Positions 1 through 13,297 of a stretch of 64,000 nt of DNA are shown here, piece by piece. Position numbers and translations under genes: made by a program. Below the pieces are notes generated by a model that was not told where the DNA came from, did not search any database, and worked only from the letters and a program-made list of their open reading frames with translations. The DNA is from Rhizoclosmatium globosum (taxonomy: Eukaryota; Chytridiomycota; Chytridiomycetes; Chytridiales; Chytriomycetaceae), in the NCBI GenBank assembly GCA_002104985.1, contig MCGO01000014.1, positions 248,001 to 312,000 of the forward strand. Direction: 5' to 3'. Positions within the stretch are counted from its first letter, which is position 1. The number at the start of each line of letters is the position of its first letter.

Positions 1-1592
1 CCATGAGCCACAACTTCCGCGCATGTCCCGTATCCGCATTTACCAACAACGACGTCACTTGCTTGAAGCAAATCAGGTACAAATGCATCTGCTGGTGCGA
101 TAGAGATATGGTCCTTTGGAGTAACATCGATGTAATCATTGAGGAGATCTCCCTTCGGTCCAGGCACAGCAATCAGAGTATGCCATCCAGGTGGCACTAT
201 AGTTTCTATGCTATAAGTAGGCTCATGGCGTTCCCAATTCGGATGGGTTGTGTCTGTAATGATTATTGACGTGTCACTGCCGGACAAAGTGGAGGATGTT
301 CCTGAAAGTTCGATTGAAATACTCTCTTTTTCAAGTTGCGGTGGTAGTGGAGGGAGTGGAATTGGTGTTGGGGCTCTGTGAGGTGAATCCGCACGTGAAC
401 GGCCAGCAGAGGTTGTCGTTACCGAGTGTCCCCCAAATGTAATCAAAACTACTTTGGCGTCAATGGGAATTCCCAGTGATGCTCGAAATACATCGCGAGG
501 TGTTCGTGCCATCCGCACTACCAAAGGCAAGTTGACGATTCGAGTATCCACCCTTGGTTTTGGAACATATTTCTCGGCGCCGTCCGGAAAGATTTTATGA
601 GCTAACTCTGCAGAATTTGATGTTGAATCCATATCAACCAAATCTGCAGTGTCCAGGACACTCCTTTCAAAGCTGCCAAACAGGCTCATATTGCTATCAA
701 CAGACTCTACAGTATTTGAATCGAAATATGGATTCGGAATCGCCCCTGTTTTGAAATCAGCAAAAGTCTAGTTCAGGAGAAGCGAAATTACCCGGCAAAC
801 GTAGCAGATAATCTACATTGGAATAAATTCGCCGCAGTGTTTTGCAGATAGCTTGACTTTGATGGCCTCTTTCAACATCATCTTCCAAAGCATTGATTCC
901 ATCAAATATCGCGTCAAACGTAAAGTTCGATAAAAGTACTGATTTGATTCCTATCCTCTATACAACGATTTAGTTAATGCATATAGTGAGGAATTTGAGT
1001 GACAAAGAACCTTAGCTGAGGCTGCGGGAATAAACGGCGCGTCTAACAGGACAACGTCCACCTGATTCTGACTCTTCAACCATATCACTTCATTTTCGAC
1101 TCTTTCCTCCCAATTTTGTAAGAACGAAGCCATATTTATGATGCCTGATAGTTTTTTTGCCAGGGTGTTCGTTAACCCTGCCTGTCAAGTCAAGTCACAA
1201 CTCCTCACTTGATTCAATATCAACAGATACAGCGTCTTTCTAAGAAATATTAAAAGAAGTTCGCGAGGAAATCGATGTGTATACCTGCGAGACACCAGGG
1301 TCGATTACATTGTGATCTAACCTCAGAAAGACTCGGCCGATATACCTGTCAGCCAACGGACTGAAGAGCTGTCCATTGGCTGCCACAACTGTCACTGTGT
1401 GCCCTCTTCGTGCCAACTCTTCAACAGAAACGACGACTCGACTGGATGTGAGCAGAACCAATCAGAATCATCAGGAACACGACGACGTGGAGACTCACGT
1501 GGCATGTCCTAACCCATGTCCTGTCGATGATTCATGAGTGTCGTGGCATATTGTAGGTCAGAAGTACCTGATACGTAAAAGACGGCGTGCAT
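1..1592 (-). CDS. L-arabinokinase-type glycosyltransferase-like protein (N-terminal part, runs off the window)
   Basis: The protein matches the glycosyltransferase-like N-terminal half of plant L-arabinokinase (ARA1) block for block. Exon 1 starts at 1592 with MHAVFYVSG and is spliced to HGLGHATRVV, the nucleotide-sugar-binding glycine motif. Next come RVFLRLDHNVIDPGV, an EVIWLKSQNQVDVVLLDAP segment, PLVVRMARTPRDVF, KVVLITFGGHS, and LLQASDVVVGKCGYGTCAE near position 1. At least three short GT-AG introns are needed, for example between ...FYVSG and HGLGH and after ...IDPGVSQ. In ARA1 a GHMP kinase domain follows this region; here the gene leaves the window before that point, so kinase activity cannot be judged. 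It may be a stand-alone MGT-like glycosyltransferase. The start was chosen because splicing joins it in frame to the HGxGHATR motif. Confidence 0.8.
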
Positions 1593-1666
1593 AAGTAAAC
1601 AAGTTTTGAAGTATAATTCGGTGGATCTTTTTTCATTGCTAACGATAATAAATGCATGCAAAGCCT

Positions 1667-4448
1667 CTACAGCTCATTTCCTTCACGTGTACTTCTCTTG
1701 TTACGAACGATAACGCTTCCCGAATTTCCTGAATTTCCACGCTTCTTATTGGAGCTGCAAGCTCCCTTCGAAGCCCAAGCCGCATCAGTTCCTGGCTGAC
1801 CACCAGCCCAATAACTTGCGACATAATTAACTCCCCCATAACTGACTTGGGAACCACTTCCATATCCTGAATAATCTGTCTTGAGGTACCAAGTCTTCCA
1901 ACATGCTGGTAAATTGCTGTTGCTTCCACTGCTTCCATTAGATGATGAAGTTGTTCCTGAACCGGATGGAAGCGATATAACTACTGAAGCGGGATCAACA
2001 AATACCTAAATGAACTTCGTGAGAACACAGTTTTAGATGAAAACAAGAACCCACCGAGCTAGTCGGACATGTGCTATCGTCTTTATAACACAATCCTCCA
2101 ACAGCTGTAGCCCCCATATACCAAATTTGCTGAATCGACACGTTGGGGACTGGATCCGAAGCGTAAACAACAGCAAGCGAACAAAGGTTGCCTAATTTTT
2201 TGATTTAGATGAATCCATTTCGCTCGCATGTCAATTACCATTAGTATTGCATGATCCTGAAGTACACGTCATAACGTCCGTCTTTCCCAAGCTCCGAACA
2301 TAGCTGATATTGTAGGTCGTCGATGGAGACCCAGCGCAAATAAAAGTAACAGTGTCTGCGATATACGTGTACTCGAGACGGTTTGGGTTGTATGCCTTCA
2401 CAACACTCATTTGAACAGACATGTCGGATGATTGAAGAACCCAGTAAACGTCTGAAAAAATATATATATATATAAATAGTCAGAAAATAAAAGCGTATTC
2501 GAAAGTGGGACTTACTGGGATCCTTGAACTCAAACGTATTTACACCTGAAGTGAATGGATTCACCCATGGATCGCTCTGTACATTGCAAGTGTTTTTATG
2601 TGCGGCACAATATTTTCCTGATGGATTGATGGGATTGATAGGATTGATAGGATTGATGGGATTGATTGGTGGCGAGTTTGCAGTAGTTGTCGTCGTGGTT
2701 GTTGATGAAGTGAAGTCGAAGTTGACGTGGACGTGGACGTGGAAGTTGAAGTTGAAGTCGAAGTTGACGTGGACGTGGACGTGGAAGTTGAAGTTGAAGT
2801 CGAAGTTGACGTGGACGTGGACGTGGAAGTTGAAGTTGAAGTCGAAGTTGAAGTCGTAGTTGTGCTTGTCAATGTGGTGGAAGTCGATGATGTTGACGTG
2901 GACGTGGACGTCGACGTCGAAGTTGAAGTTGAAGTCGAAGTCGAAGAAGTTGTAGTGGTTGTTGAACTTAGTGTCGTGGTTGACGTCGTTGTGGTTGACA
3001 CCAAATTCTAGATTTGATTTGTTAATTTTGGCTTAGGAATAAGCCAAACACCAACCGAAGTTCCGGGACAAGTAGCATCGTCTTTATAACAAAGCCCTCC
3101 TACGGCTGTTTTCCCCATATACCAAATCTGCTGAATCGAAACATTCGGGACAGGGTCAGTTGCGTTAACAACAGCTAGAGAACAAAGATTTCCTGAATTC
3201 TCTCGTTAGACTTAAAGATTTTAATCTAAATCAGATTAGATACCAGATGCGCTATCACAAGAACCCGCATCACAAGTGATGACTTCTGTTTTCCCCAACT
3301 TCTGAACATAATTTAAGTCATAAGACTTGTACGCAACTCCATTCGCATTGGTATTTCCTGGACAACTGAAAATGACAGTGTCCGCAATATACGTATACTC
3401 TAGACGACTTGGGTTATACACTTTGACAACATTGATTTGGACAGACATATCCGAAGACTGGACTACCCAGTTTAAGCCTGTTTGTGCAGGCTTCAGATGT
3501 TATCGATCAAGAATAAGAGCTTACCGATGTCCTTAAACTCAAACGTATTAACGCCGTGAGTAAAGGGGTTGACCCAAGGGTCACTCTGAATATTACACGT
3601 GTTTTTATGTGAAGAGCAGTATGTTCCTGGCGGATTGACGGGATTGATTGGATTGACTGGATTGTTTGGATTAATAGGGCATTTTGCGTTGTTGAAGTTG
3701 TGGTTGTGGATGTTGTAGTCGATGTTGATGTTGAAGTTGATGTGGAAGTCGATGTTGAAGTTGAAGTACTAGTGGTACTTGAAGTCGTTGTTGTGAATGT
3801 TGTTGTTGTCGAAGTTGTTGAAGTTGAAGTTGTGGTCTAGAGTGATGGTTAGACCATTTTATCAAGTAACAAATCCACAAACCGCTATTCCCAGGCAATA
3901 TTTGTCTCCTTTAAAGCAAAGGCCGCCAGTTGCTGAAGCTCCCATATACTGAATTTGCTGCACAGAAAGATTGGCGCAGGATCTTGCGCAAGAACCAAAA
4001 CCAAATTGCAATATCCCCAGGGTTGATTCGTACATTTTCCAGCTTGACAGTTAAGTACAACAGATGTTTGTCCTGCTTTGACATCTGCGACAGTGTAAGT
4101 CTGATCAGTCGGACCAGCCTTGTTCCCCGGACATATAAACCGAATCATATCCGTGATATAAACGTTTTCACCACGGTTTGGGTTGTATTTTTGAGCAATG
4201 TTGATTTGGACAGAGAGTTCGGATGATTGAATCGCCCAAGCTAAGCCTAATTACCACATTGAGTTCTTCAGATAAAATGGTTGAGAGGACGTAAAGGTTA
4301 TACCTTCCGTGTGATATTCGTAAGACAGAATACCCGAAGTGAACGGGTTGACCCAGGGATCCGATTGAATTTGGCAAGACCCTTGTGTAAAGCCACAGAA
4401 TTGAGCGGAAGCTGCAGTCGCGATAGCAAGCAATATTATGGATGACAT
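1667..4448 (-). CDS. Secreted protein with three Cys-containing repeats, Ser/Thr linkers and a C-terminal chitin-binding CBM5/12-like domain
   Basis: The protein begins with a signal peptide (MSSIILLAIATAASAQ) and then carries three copies of a roughly 150-residue module. Each copy has a DPWVNPFTSG-type segment, an SSDMSVQ(I/M)(N/S)VVK(A/V)YNP segment, (N/R)RLEYTYIAD and a Cys-Gly-Ser-Cys loop. Modules lie at about 4448-3880, 3600-3050 and 2580-2010. They are separated by Ser/Thr-rich linkers that look O-glycosylated and vary in length. The last exon (stop 1667-1669) reads ACWKTWYLKTDYSGYGSGSQ, then VSYGGVNYVASYWAGGQPG and WASKGAC, the aromatic layout of a type-3 chitin-binding domain (CBM5/12). 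Several short introns interrupt the modules. The module family itself is not one I recognise. A cell-wall or chitin-surface role is inferred from the signal peptide and CBM. Confidence 0.75.
2718..2843. repeat. 42-bp minisatellite, three copies
   Basis: A 42-bp unit starting GAAGTTGACGTGGACG repeats at 2718, 2760 and 2802, then grades into looser GTTGAAGTC repeats to about 2960. On the minus strand it encodes the Ser/Thr linker of the secreted chitin-binding protein, so its copy number sets the linker length. Confidence 0.85.
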
Positions 4449-4667
4449 TGTTTCACAGCTCTGTTGATTGGTGTGGAAGTTTCAGATGTGTGAAATTTGA
4501 TTGGAATTCCAATTCATCCAATCATTTTGGGTTTCATTTCTAAAGACTCAAGTCACGCTGAATTTTACTTTGCTTTCAATAAATACATCGGACATAAATT
4601 ACGAATACCACTTATGTTTTTCCCAGCCGATTCTGAGATCACATAAAATCAAATAATCATCACAAAC

Positions 4668-5264
4668 ATGAATTCAAACATAATCCCGCTACTTCTCGCC
4701 GTAATCTTCAACGTAAATGTGTTCAATCTGACTTCAATGTTTCTCGCTGAATGCTCAAACATACATCGTCAGGTCTCTCTTGCACAACAGCCGAATGCAA
4801 CCACATCCACCTGTTTAACAGACTCATCCTGTCCTCCAGGCCAACTCTGCAACCTTGTCCGTCATACTCCATCCTATGGTATCTGCCAACCACCACGTGA
4901 ATATAACGAAACATGCGGCCGCTTTGACTCTGTCCATCAGTTTCGATGTGCACCAAACTTGGCATGTTCTGTGACATCGAGATCCGGGCGGGTCAATTAT
5001 GAGGGAACGTGCCTTGTCTCGGATGGCGCAAATTGTGGAGGTTATATGCAGTTGAAGTGTGCCAAGTGGCTAGTCTGTTCAGTTCGTACTGGGGGAAATG
5101 AAGTGTCGCCGGTGTGTGTATTCCAAAAAGTGTTGCTATCACGCAACGCTAATCCATGTATAATAAACATATCTCAAACTTTGTTATCTATATATTCGTG
5201 CCTTGTATTCTATTTGTTTGATTTTGTTCCTGTTGAAGGCGGGACTTCGGACGTGTCAAAGTAA
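4668..5264 (+). CDS. Small secreted cysteine-rich protein, function unknown
   Basis: This 198-residue ORF starts with a hydrophobic, signal-like stretch (residues 5-28, with LLLAVIFNVNVFNL). About ten cysteines follow in residues 48-150, including CLTDSSCPPGQLC, YGICQPP, CAPNLACSV and CAKWLVCS. This spacing resembles small disulfide-knotted extracellular modules, but I cannot name a family. The last 45 residues are hydrophobic and lack cysteines. They may instead be read-through past an unrecognised splice site, because the codons after VCVFQK look unlike the rest. The gene is divergent from the chitin-binding protein gene, with about 220 bp between starts, so the two may share a promoter region. 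Confidence 0.6.
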   Translation: MNSNIIPLLLAVIFNVNVFNLTSMFLAECSNIHRQVSLAQQPNATTSTCLTDSSCPPGQLCNLVRHTPSYGICQPPREYNETCGRFDSVHQFRCAPNLACSVTSRSGRVNYEGTCLVSDGANCGGYMQLKCAKWLVCSVRTGGNEVSPVCVFQKVLLSRNANPCIINISQTLLSIYSCLVFYLFDFVPVEGGTSDVSK

Positions 5265-5305
5265 AGTTTGACAGGTGCAAACGAGTTTCAATTATCACAC
5301 TTGAA

Positions 5306-8300
5306 ATGAAGCTTCCCAATGATAGTGGCTCAGGGAGTCGCAGATTCCTTGGTCGTAACCGAAGGCTCTTGATTGTGATTGCTGTTATCGTCGGACTCCT
5401 GTATCACTTCAATGCCACATCTTCCAAACATGAAACTAAAGCCATACCGACCGTCTCAGACTCAGGGAGTGCGTCACCTTCCAAACAAACTTAATAACGT
5501 TCACTAATCTTTGCACATTAGAAACGCATCCTTCCATCCTTTATTACAACAGACACAGTGCCTGCACAAATAACATGAAGCACGTTACATCCCGCCTTGG
5601 TCTCAACTTTACTCAGCTTCGCCCGGGATTCCTCGGCGACCTTGGAATGCGCGCTGGACGCGCGAATGATCTCATCAACGACGGCTTCGTCGCTTCTCTC
5701 TGCCAGGGATGGGATGTGATAATTATCGCGGATACACTCCCCGACGCTCGACCCATCCTTCAATCCCTACTCAGCAAAAATCCAGCGGACCGTTGCAAAT
5801 CCAAAATTGTTGTTGAATTGACGAACCGCTTTGATTGGGGTGTATTTGATTTCGACGAGTACCATGAATTGATTTGGGAGGTTTCGAAGGCGAATCCAGA
5901 TAATTTGTTTTGGGTTGCGAATAACGCGTTTGAGGCGAAAGTGATGGCTGATGATTGTCTTGCCAGTCCAGAGTTTCGTATTTTGAGGCCGTCAGGAGTG
6001 TCCGATGTTCCTGCAGGGGTACTTTTGATTATTTCATATACCTGAACTAATTTTTTAATAGAATGTGCCGAAAGAACTGTCTCAACTGGCCATGATTCGT
6101 GAGCTTGATAAATCGGAGGTACTTGGAACATGCAGTGGATGAAAATGCCGTTTCATCGAAATGTCGGACATTATGGAGGCCCAAAGACTCTCAAGAAGTA
6201 TAAAGCATACGTGAGTTTCCTTACCAAGTCTCAACCATGAAGCTCTACGAAAACTTGGCGGAAGGTGTTGTAATGCTGTTTCCGTCATCTGAGTTTTTCC
6301 AAGAATGATTGAAGTGAGTTACATTGTCTTTCGTCCTCATTTCTTACCAATATTTCAGAAACGCATCCACGCTTTCGGCCCATGGGAAATGCTCCGTCGA
6401 ATGGGCGCAGACTGGCACCAGTACATGGACTACTACGTTCCTGAAATCAGTCCCTATGTATACTACTTCAATTCGTGGAAAGAGTTGCACGAGATGCTCC
6501 AAAAGCCAGTCGATAAACTTGATTCCAAAAATGTCCGAGAAACGGCACCAAAAGCGTACAAAAAAATTGTCGACCAAATGCTTAACGGATGGGCTGAATT
6601 GTTTGAAGAAATGGGATTCAACGTTCTCGTTGATGGTCAACCAAGGACAAAGGAAACTGGAATCCTGAAATTCAAAGTTCCCACCAAGTATGCCCAACCA
6701 AAGGATGTCGAACAGTGGCGTCATACGTATGAACGCATCAAGGCTTGGAAGTCTTTTGAACGTGAGGAGCAAAATAAGATTTGGGATCGTAACGAGAAGG
6801 CATTGGATGGAATTGAAAAGAAGATTAAGGAGTATGCCAAGTCTGGAAACGTATTAGAAATGATGAAGAGGGAGGCTTTGTTTGCGGCTGATCAGCTGCA
6901 GTACCAAGTCTTGGATTATTTGAATGGAGAACTGGGTCAGAAAAGTGAAGCTCTGTTTGGAGGAAGTCTCGTTGGAGTGTCCACATTTGACGCTGTCACG
7001 ACCATCAAGGAGCTCATTCAAAAGTACGAAGCTGCTCCATTGAAAGAGTATAAACACTGTGACTACTTTGTGTTTGGGTTCTACAGCCGCTTCCTTCGCA
7101 TCTTCCACACACTGTCCACTCAAACAATCCCTGAACTTGCATCCTTCCAAACAACGGAGATGAAAGCCAAACTCAACCAATTCACTTCGGAGCTCTCAAA
7201 GATTCTATATCCATGGCTGTTATCCAAGAAGCACCACGAAACTCTTGGTGAAGTTTCTGCTTCCTTCAAAACTCAACGTGGAATCGTATTCACCTTCCCA
7301 ACGAGCGGCTTCAACCGTGGCGTCCACTTGATTCTCACAATCCGAAACATTCTAAAGTGTAACCTCCCCATCGAAATATTTTACAACGGCGACCAAGACC
7401 TCGTGAAAGCAAAACGCGACATTCTCGCAAAATTACCGGGATCCATCACGTTTGTCAACCTCCAAGAACGTTTACCCAATGTGAAAGATGTGTTTGGGTA
7501 CAGCATCAAACCATTTGTCATTCTCGCCTCGTCCTTCCGTGAAGTCATCTTTTTGGATGACGATGTCACGTTACTTCAGAATCCTGACACGTTCCTGGCG
7601 GAAAGCAAGTTGTGGAAGGATTATGGATCCATCTTCTTTTTGGACCGTAGTTTTAGTCGCGGGAACAGTGAGTGGGTGAGATCGTTCCTCACTATGCCAA
7701 GTTTGGTGGCCCAGAAGAGTCGGTACATGACAAACGTGTCTCGCGATGAACAAGAGAGCTCTATGGTTGTGTTGGATAAGGGAAGGCTTCCGGTCTTGCA
7801 CAGTCTTTTGACTGCCTGTCACATGAATCTGAAGGAATCAAGAGACGAAGCATTGCATAAACATACTCATGGTGAGTCTTTCGAAATTCCTAATTTTTTA
7901 TGAAGCTAATCTCATTTTCGTAGGGGACAAGGAGTCCTTCTGGATTGCACACGAGATGCTCCGAGTTCCTTACAAATTCGTACCTGGTATCGGTGGAGCC
8001 GCAGGATTTTTCCGAACAAAGAACGGTGTTCAAGAGCCTGAAGTTGTATGTGGCCCCCAATCTCATATCGATGAGAAAGGCCGTCTCATTCACTTCAACG
8101 GACTTGTTCTTTCGCACAAGGATGATTTGCATAAGGGCTATATTGACTTCCATCACTTTGTTGCACCAGTGAATGAGAATCCTGGAAACGTAGATATTGG
8201 CTATCATCCATGGTGTGTGCACTCAAGGCAACCTGAACAGGAAGTCATTGAGATGAACGAGTATGAAAAGGGAACGATAAAGCAGATTATCGACTTGCAT

Positions 8301-8357
8301 AAAACACTGGTCGCGTCAAAGTTTGAGTTTCCTTTCCCATTGAGAAGGGGTGATTGA
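5306..8357 (+). CDS. GT71 (MNN1-type) alpha-mannosyltransferase-like type II Golgi protein with an extra N-terminal glycosyltransferase-like domain
   Basis: Exon 1 (5306-5468) encodes a short cytosolic tail and one membrane anchor (LLIVIAVIVGLLYHF). The next part contains GWDVIIIADTLPD and, after frame corrections, YGGPKTLKKYKAY and FPYQVSTMKLYENLAEGVVM, which looks like a retaining-glycosyltransferase fold. The C-terminal half is GT71-like: FPTSGFNRGVHL, EVIFLDDDVTLLQNP with the DxD-type metal site, EQESSMVVLDK and HTHGDKESFWIAHEM. Clear introns are 5469-5521 (GTGCGT...TTAG), about 6020-6061, 6313-6358 and 7872-7922. Three one-base frame breaks lie between 6118 and 6312, so the annotated span needs repair there. 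MNN1-family enzymes add terminal mannose to glycans in the Golgi. Confidence 0.8.
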
Positions 8358-8445
8358 AAACTATTTGTAAATATAACCGAACTTCTGAATAATAAACACG
8401 AATAATGTATTTGAAATTCCCACTTGCAAAAAAGAGAGCCTGCAT

Positions 8446-10291
<1,846 letters not shown>

Positions 10292-10636
10292 TTTGTTTTG
10301 GAAGTGTCAAAGTGGTGCCAAAGTGGTGAAAAGAAAAAAGAAAGAGTGAACACACCTTATTGCATCTATTCTAGCATTACTTTACGAAACGCGAAGAAGG
10401 CATGCATAAGTATGAAAGCAAAACGCACCTTTTGACACCCAATCGCACAACCTTTTCCCACCTCTCACCAACAACAGCTGCTACAGCAACAACGGCAAAG
10501 GAAGAAGAGAAGGAGAAGACGATACATCATTCAATTCTCACTGCTGTTTTTCAGATTCCTCATTCGTCTCCCTCTCCATTCGAACTGACAACAAACCCAA
10601 CCTCCTTCCCACCAACCAATCATCGTGTTCAAAACG
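10292..10636. other. Intergenic region upstream of PRMT3
   Basis: I see no gene here. The plus-strand reading frames are rich in Ser/Thr/Pro and have no recognisable motif. A purine-rich run (GGAAGAAGAGAAGGAGAAG) lies near 10500. Confidence 0.5.
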
Positions 10637-10708
10637 AGGTCGTATCCGGATTCGAACCGGAGTTACTGGTATCAAAAACCAGGGTGATCACCACTACACT
10701 ATACAACA
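10637..10708 (-). tRNA. tRNA-Gln (TTG)
   Basis: The 72-nt cloverleaf reads 5'-TGTTGTATAGTGTAGTGG on the minus strand. The anticodon stem CTGGT/ACCAG closes the loop TTTTGAT (anticodon TTG), and the T-arm is TCCGG-TTCGAAT-CCGGA. Acceptor pairs 2-71 to 7-66 form, with one G-U wobble, but position 1 (T) faces C72. This is either a one-base sequence error or an unpaired end. It lies between PRMT3 and the Mei2-like gene. Confidence 0.85.
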
Positions 10709-10959
10709 CGATAACAAGGAGAGGATAATAATATTACGGTTTTCCAACCAAACCAGACCAAACGTTTCGCGAACTATTCGTTTGCGTAGCAGTCGATATA
10801 CATAAGGACTGTTAATTTTTAGAGCAGTGCACTTGAGAAGATAACGTAACGAAAAGGTTTTTTGATATTCCAACTAACATAGCAATATTATACGAAACAG
10901 AAGCAATAAATAATGAAGCTGCAATGTCCAATAATGTCCCAAGTCCCCAGCACAGGAAT

Positions 10960-13213
10960 TCAAGGTTTTCCACCACTTGCACTAACCCCACTCCCAGCTC
11001 CTACACGACTGAACAAAACATCACTTCTCGCTCTCATCCCACCGGCATCAGGTTTCGGAAACGGCATCGGCTGGCCCTTCTCAGTGCCATTCGAATGGAA
11101 CAGTCTTGGACGGTATGCAGCGGGCTCAAGAAGAACAGGTGAATTGCGGAATTGATCGATAAATTGCTGCTTGCCTTGGATTTTCGCGCTGTCAAGAAAA
11201 AGATTATATGTACCTTCATAATACTCTAAACGTACGGAACAAGCACGGCGACTTTAGACGACTTGAATTTGGGCCTGAAGGACGAAAAGAATTGATTAGC
11301 GTCATGTATAGCAAGTAAAATGCGCATCATCGAAAATACCAAAGCTGCCCGCTAATACGAGTTGAAAACGAAACAATCGACATTGGATCAATGAAGCTAA
11401 AACGCAAGTAATCGAAAGAGGGGAGAAGGAGGGAGAAAGAGGGGATAGAAAATCAGAAATCGTAATCGAAATAGAATAACTAGAGAGAAAATACTTGATA
11501 AATGCATCTAAAAAAACTTTTAGCAGTCTTAATAGCGTCAGACAAGGTACTCAACAGCCAACGTTACACTGATTCACAAAGTCCATTCGAAGGTAGAAAA
11601 AGTCAAAAGTTCCTTGATGCGTCTCGTTCACAAAGTCCATCAACATATCCTGGGTGTATCTGGCGAAAAGATTAATTTGTTGACAAAGTACACACTGAGA
11701 CAGAGTAGAGGCGACGAACCTATTTGGAACATTCTTGAGCATTACCGATGTTCTTGTATCACGTCCAATCGCAATATCTTGCATAACAAAGTTCTTCTCG
11801 TCCAACGGTTTCAATTCAGAGACTTCCGACTTTTGGAGGCCACTGCTACTCTGCTTTTCGCTGTCTATGGGAATGGCCGACTTTTTGAGGTGTCTGGCAG
11901 AGGCCAAAACAATTCCTTCTCCGCCACAGGCTTCGGTTTGGGACGGAATGGAACGTTCAATGGGCTCTCTCCCCAACGAATCAATCGGAGAATTGATATC
12001 CATGACTTTGGACGAAACTGGAATTTGGAACGAAGACTGGTATGGTAGAGTTGGACTTCCGGGACTTCTAACCAACGGAGATTCCAAACAAGGTGAAGAT
12101 AAGCTGGAGCTCACGGAAGAAGAGGAAGAAGTAGAAAACGAGCGCGACTTTTGAATATAGCTCGTATCAAGTTTTAAGAGCTGGAATTCATAGTGCAAGG
12201 ATGGAGAGTTCGGAGAATGTTTTGTTGATGCAGGTGAAGAAAGGTGGCTGAGGGTAGGAGTGTTTGGCCATGGTGATAATGGAGTTTGAGAGATTGCAAC
12301 AGCGTTGGAATACGGCGTAAGAGAGGGAGATGTGTTTATGGCTGGTGGAAGAAGTCGTGTTTGGGGGCGTGGCTCAGAGAGTGGCTTGATGAATATAGTG
12401 CGTCACAGGGATCATCGTTTAGGAACGAAAAATCAGTACCTCCAAGCCAAAGATCGTTTGAAGCGACAGATGATTCTGGAGAAACGTCCTGAGCGAAATG
12501 AGTGAATTCCAACACACTACATTCACTGCTCGCTTGCGTTTCCTCGGCGGCTGGTACGGAATAGCTCTATTCAGAGAATTTTAGATCTACTATGGTACCA
12601 CAGTGGTCCAACAAGGTGACGTACCAATGTATGAAAGCAGTCTTTGGTCCGCAAACAGTCCCTAGCCCTGAAAAATTCAACAACGGCGGTGTTTGAGCAT
12701 TCAGATAGCTGTAGAACGAACGAATCTCTCCAAACTGAGAAAGTCGGTTCTGAATCGAAACAGAATGTCAGACCAAGCACGTACTGTCATACTCAGTATC
12801 ACCTTCCACTCATGAACACACTCCCGCCTTCCCCAATCCACATCTCCAATCACAAACGAAACATCTTCAAGCGCCATCACACAGTCCCAGTCACGCTCGT
12901 CTGTTTCCCTGAATTCGCCAGTCGCAACGTCAACAGCCAAGCACCCGTCGCGCTGCAGAAAACACTGGACTTCCGCCAACGTCGCAAATACTTTGAATTC
13001 GCCGATCCATTCGAATCCGAAGAACGCAGAGGCGTCGCGAATGTCTTCAAACACGAACACAGCATCAACTTGGGCATCGTTGCGTGACTTTTGCGGACAA
13101 ACGCGGCAGTGGAAGACAAGTGGTTGCTCAGATTCGGACAAGGAAAGGTGGGAGAGAACGGGATGAAGTTGTGACGCGAGGATTCGCGCTGCAATAGCAC
13201 GCGTTATTTCCAT
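10960..13213 (-). CDS. Mei2-like RNA-binding protein (C-terminal RRM_2 domain)
   Basis: The C-terminal part is the Mei2-type RRM: TSVMLKNVPNRF, spliced to YTQDMLMDFVNETHQGTFDF, then FVNQCNVG, SFIDPMSIVSFSTRISGQLW, PKFKSSKVAVLV and AKIQGKQQFIDQFRNSP. At least two introns split this domain, with acceptors ending CTTCAG and TTGACAG. The N-terminal part (from 13213, MEITRAIAARILASQ) contains RRM-like pieces, such as RLSQFGEIRSFYSY followed in another frame by TAVVEFFRARD. The middle is a Ser/Pro-rich linker. At least two frame breaks occur, one in a run of five C (minus strand) at about 12365 and one near 12700. In fission yeast Mei2 drives meiosis by sequestering RNA-elimination machinery; plant homologues act in development. 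Which RNA is bound here is unknown. Confidence 0.8.
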
Positions 13214-13297
13214 CGTAAATTTACTTCATAATCAATGGGAGACAGAAAAGAATAAAGTAAATGATAAGGAATATAGAAGAAAAGTGAGAAACCAATG

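Noticed and set aside
2524..3011. Plus-strand ORFs coding Val/Glu/Asp or Lys/Leu repeats
   Set aside because: They are the reverse reading of the Ser/Thr linker minisatellite of the minus-strand secreted protein.
6119..6135. A 17-nt GT...AG intron that would restore the GT71 reading frame
   Set aside because: All other introns are 40 nt or longer and two more one-base breaks follow within 200 bp, so sequence error is simpler.
10913..11155. Plus-strand 80-residue ORF
   Set aside because: It is antisense to the last exon of the Mei2-like gene, whose AKIQGKQQF match is convincing.
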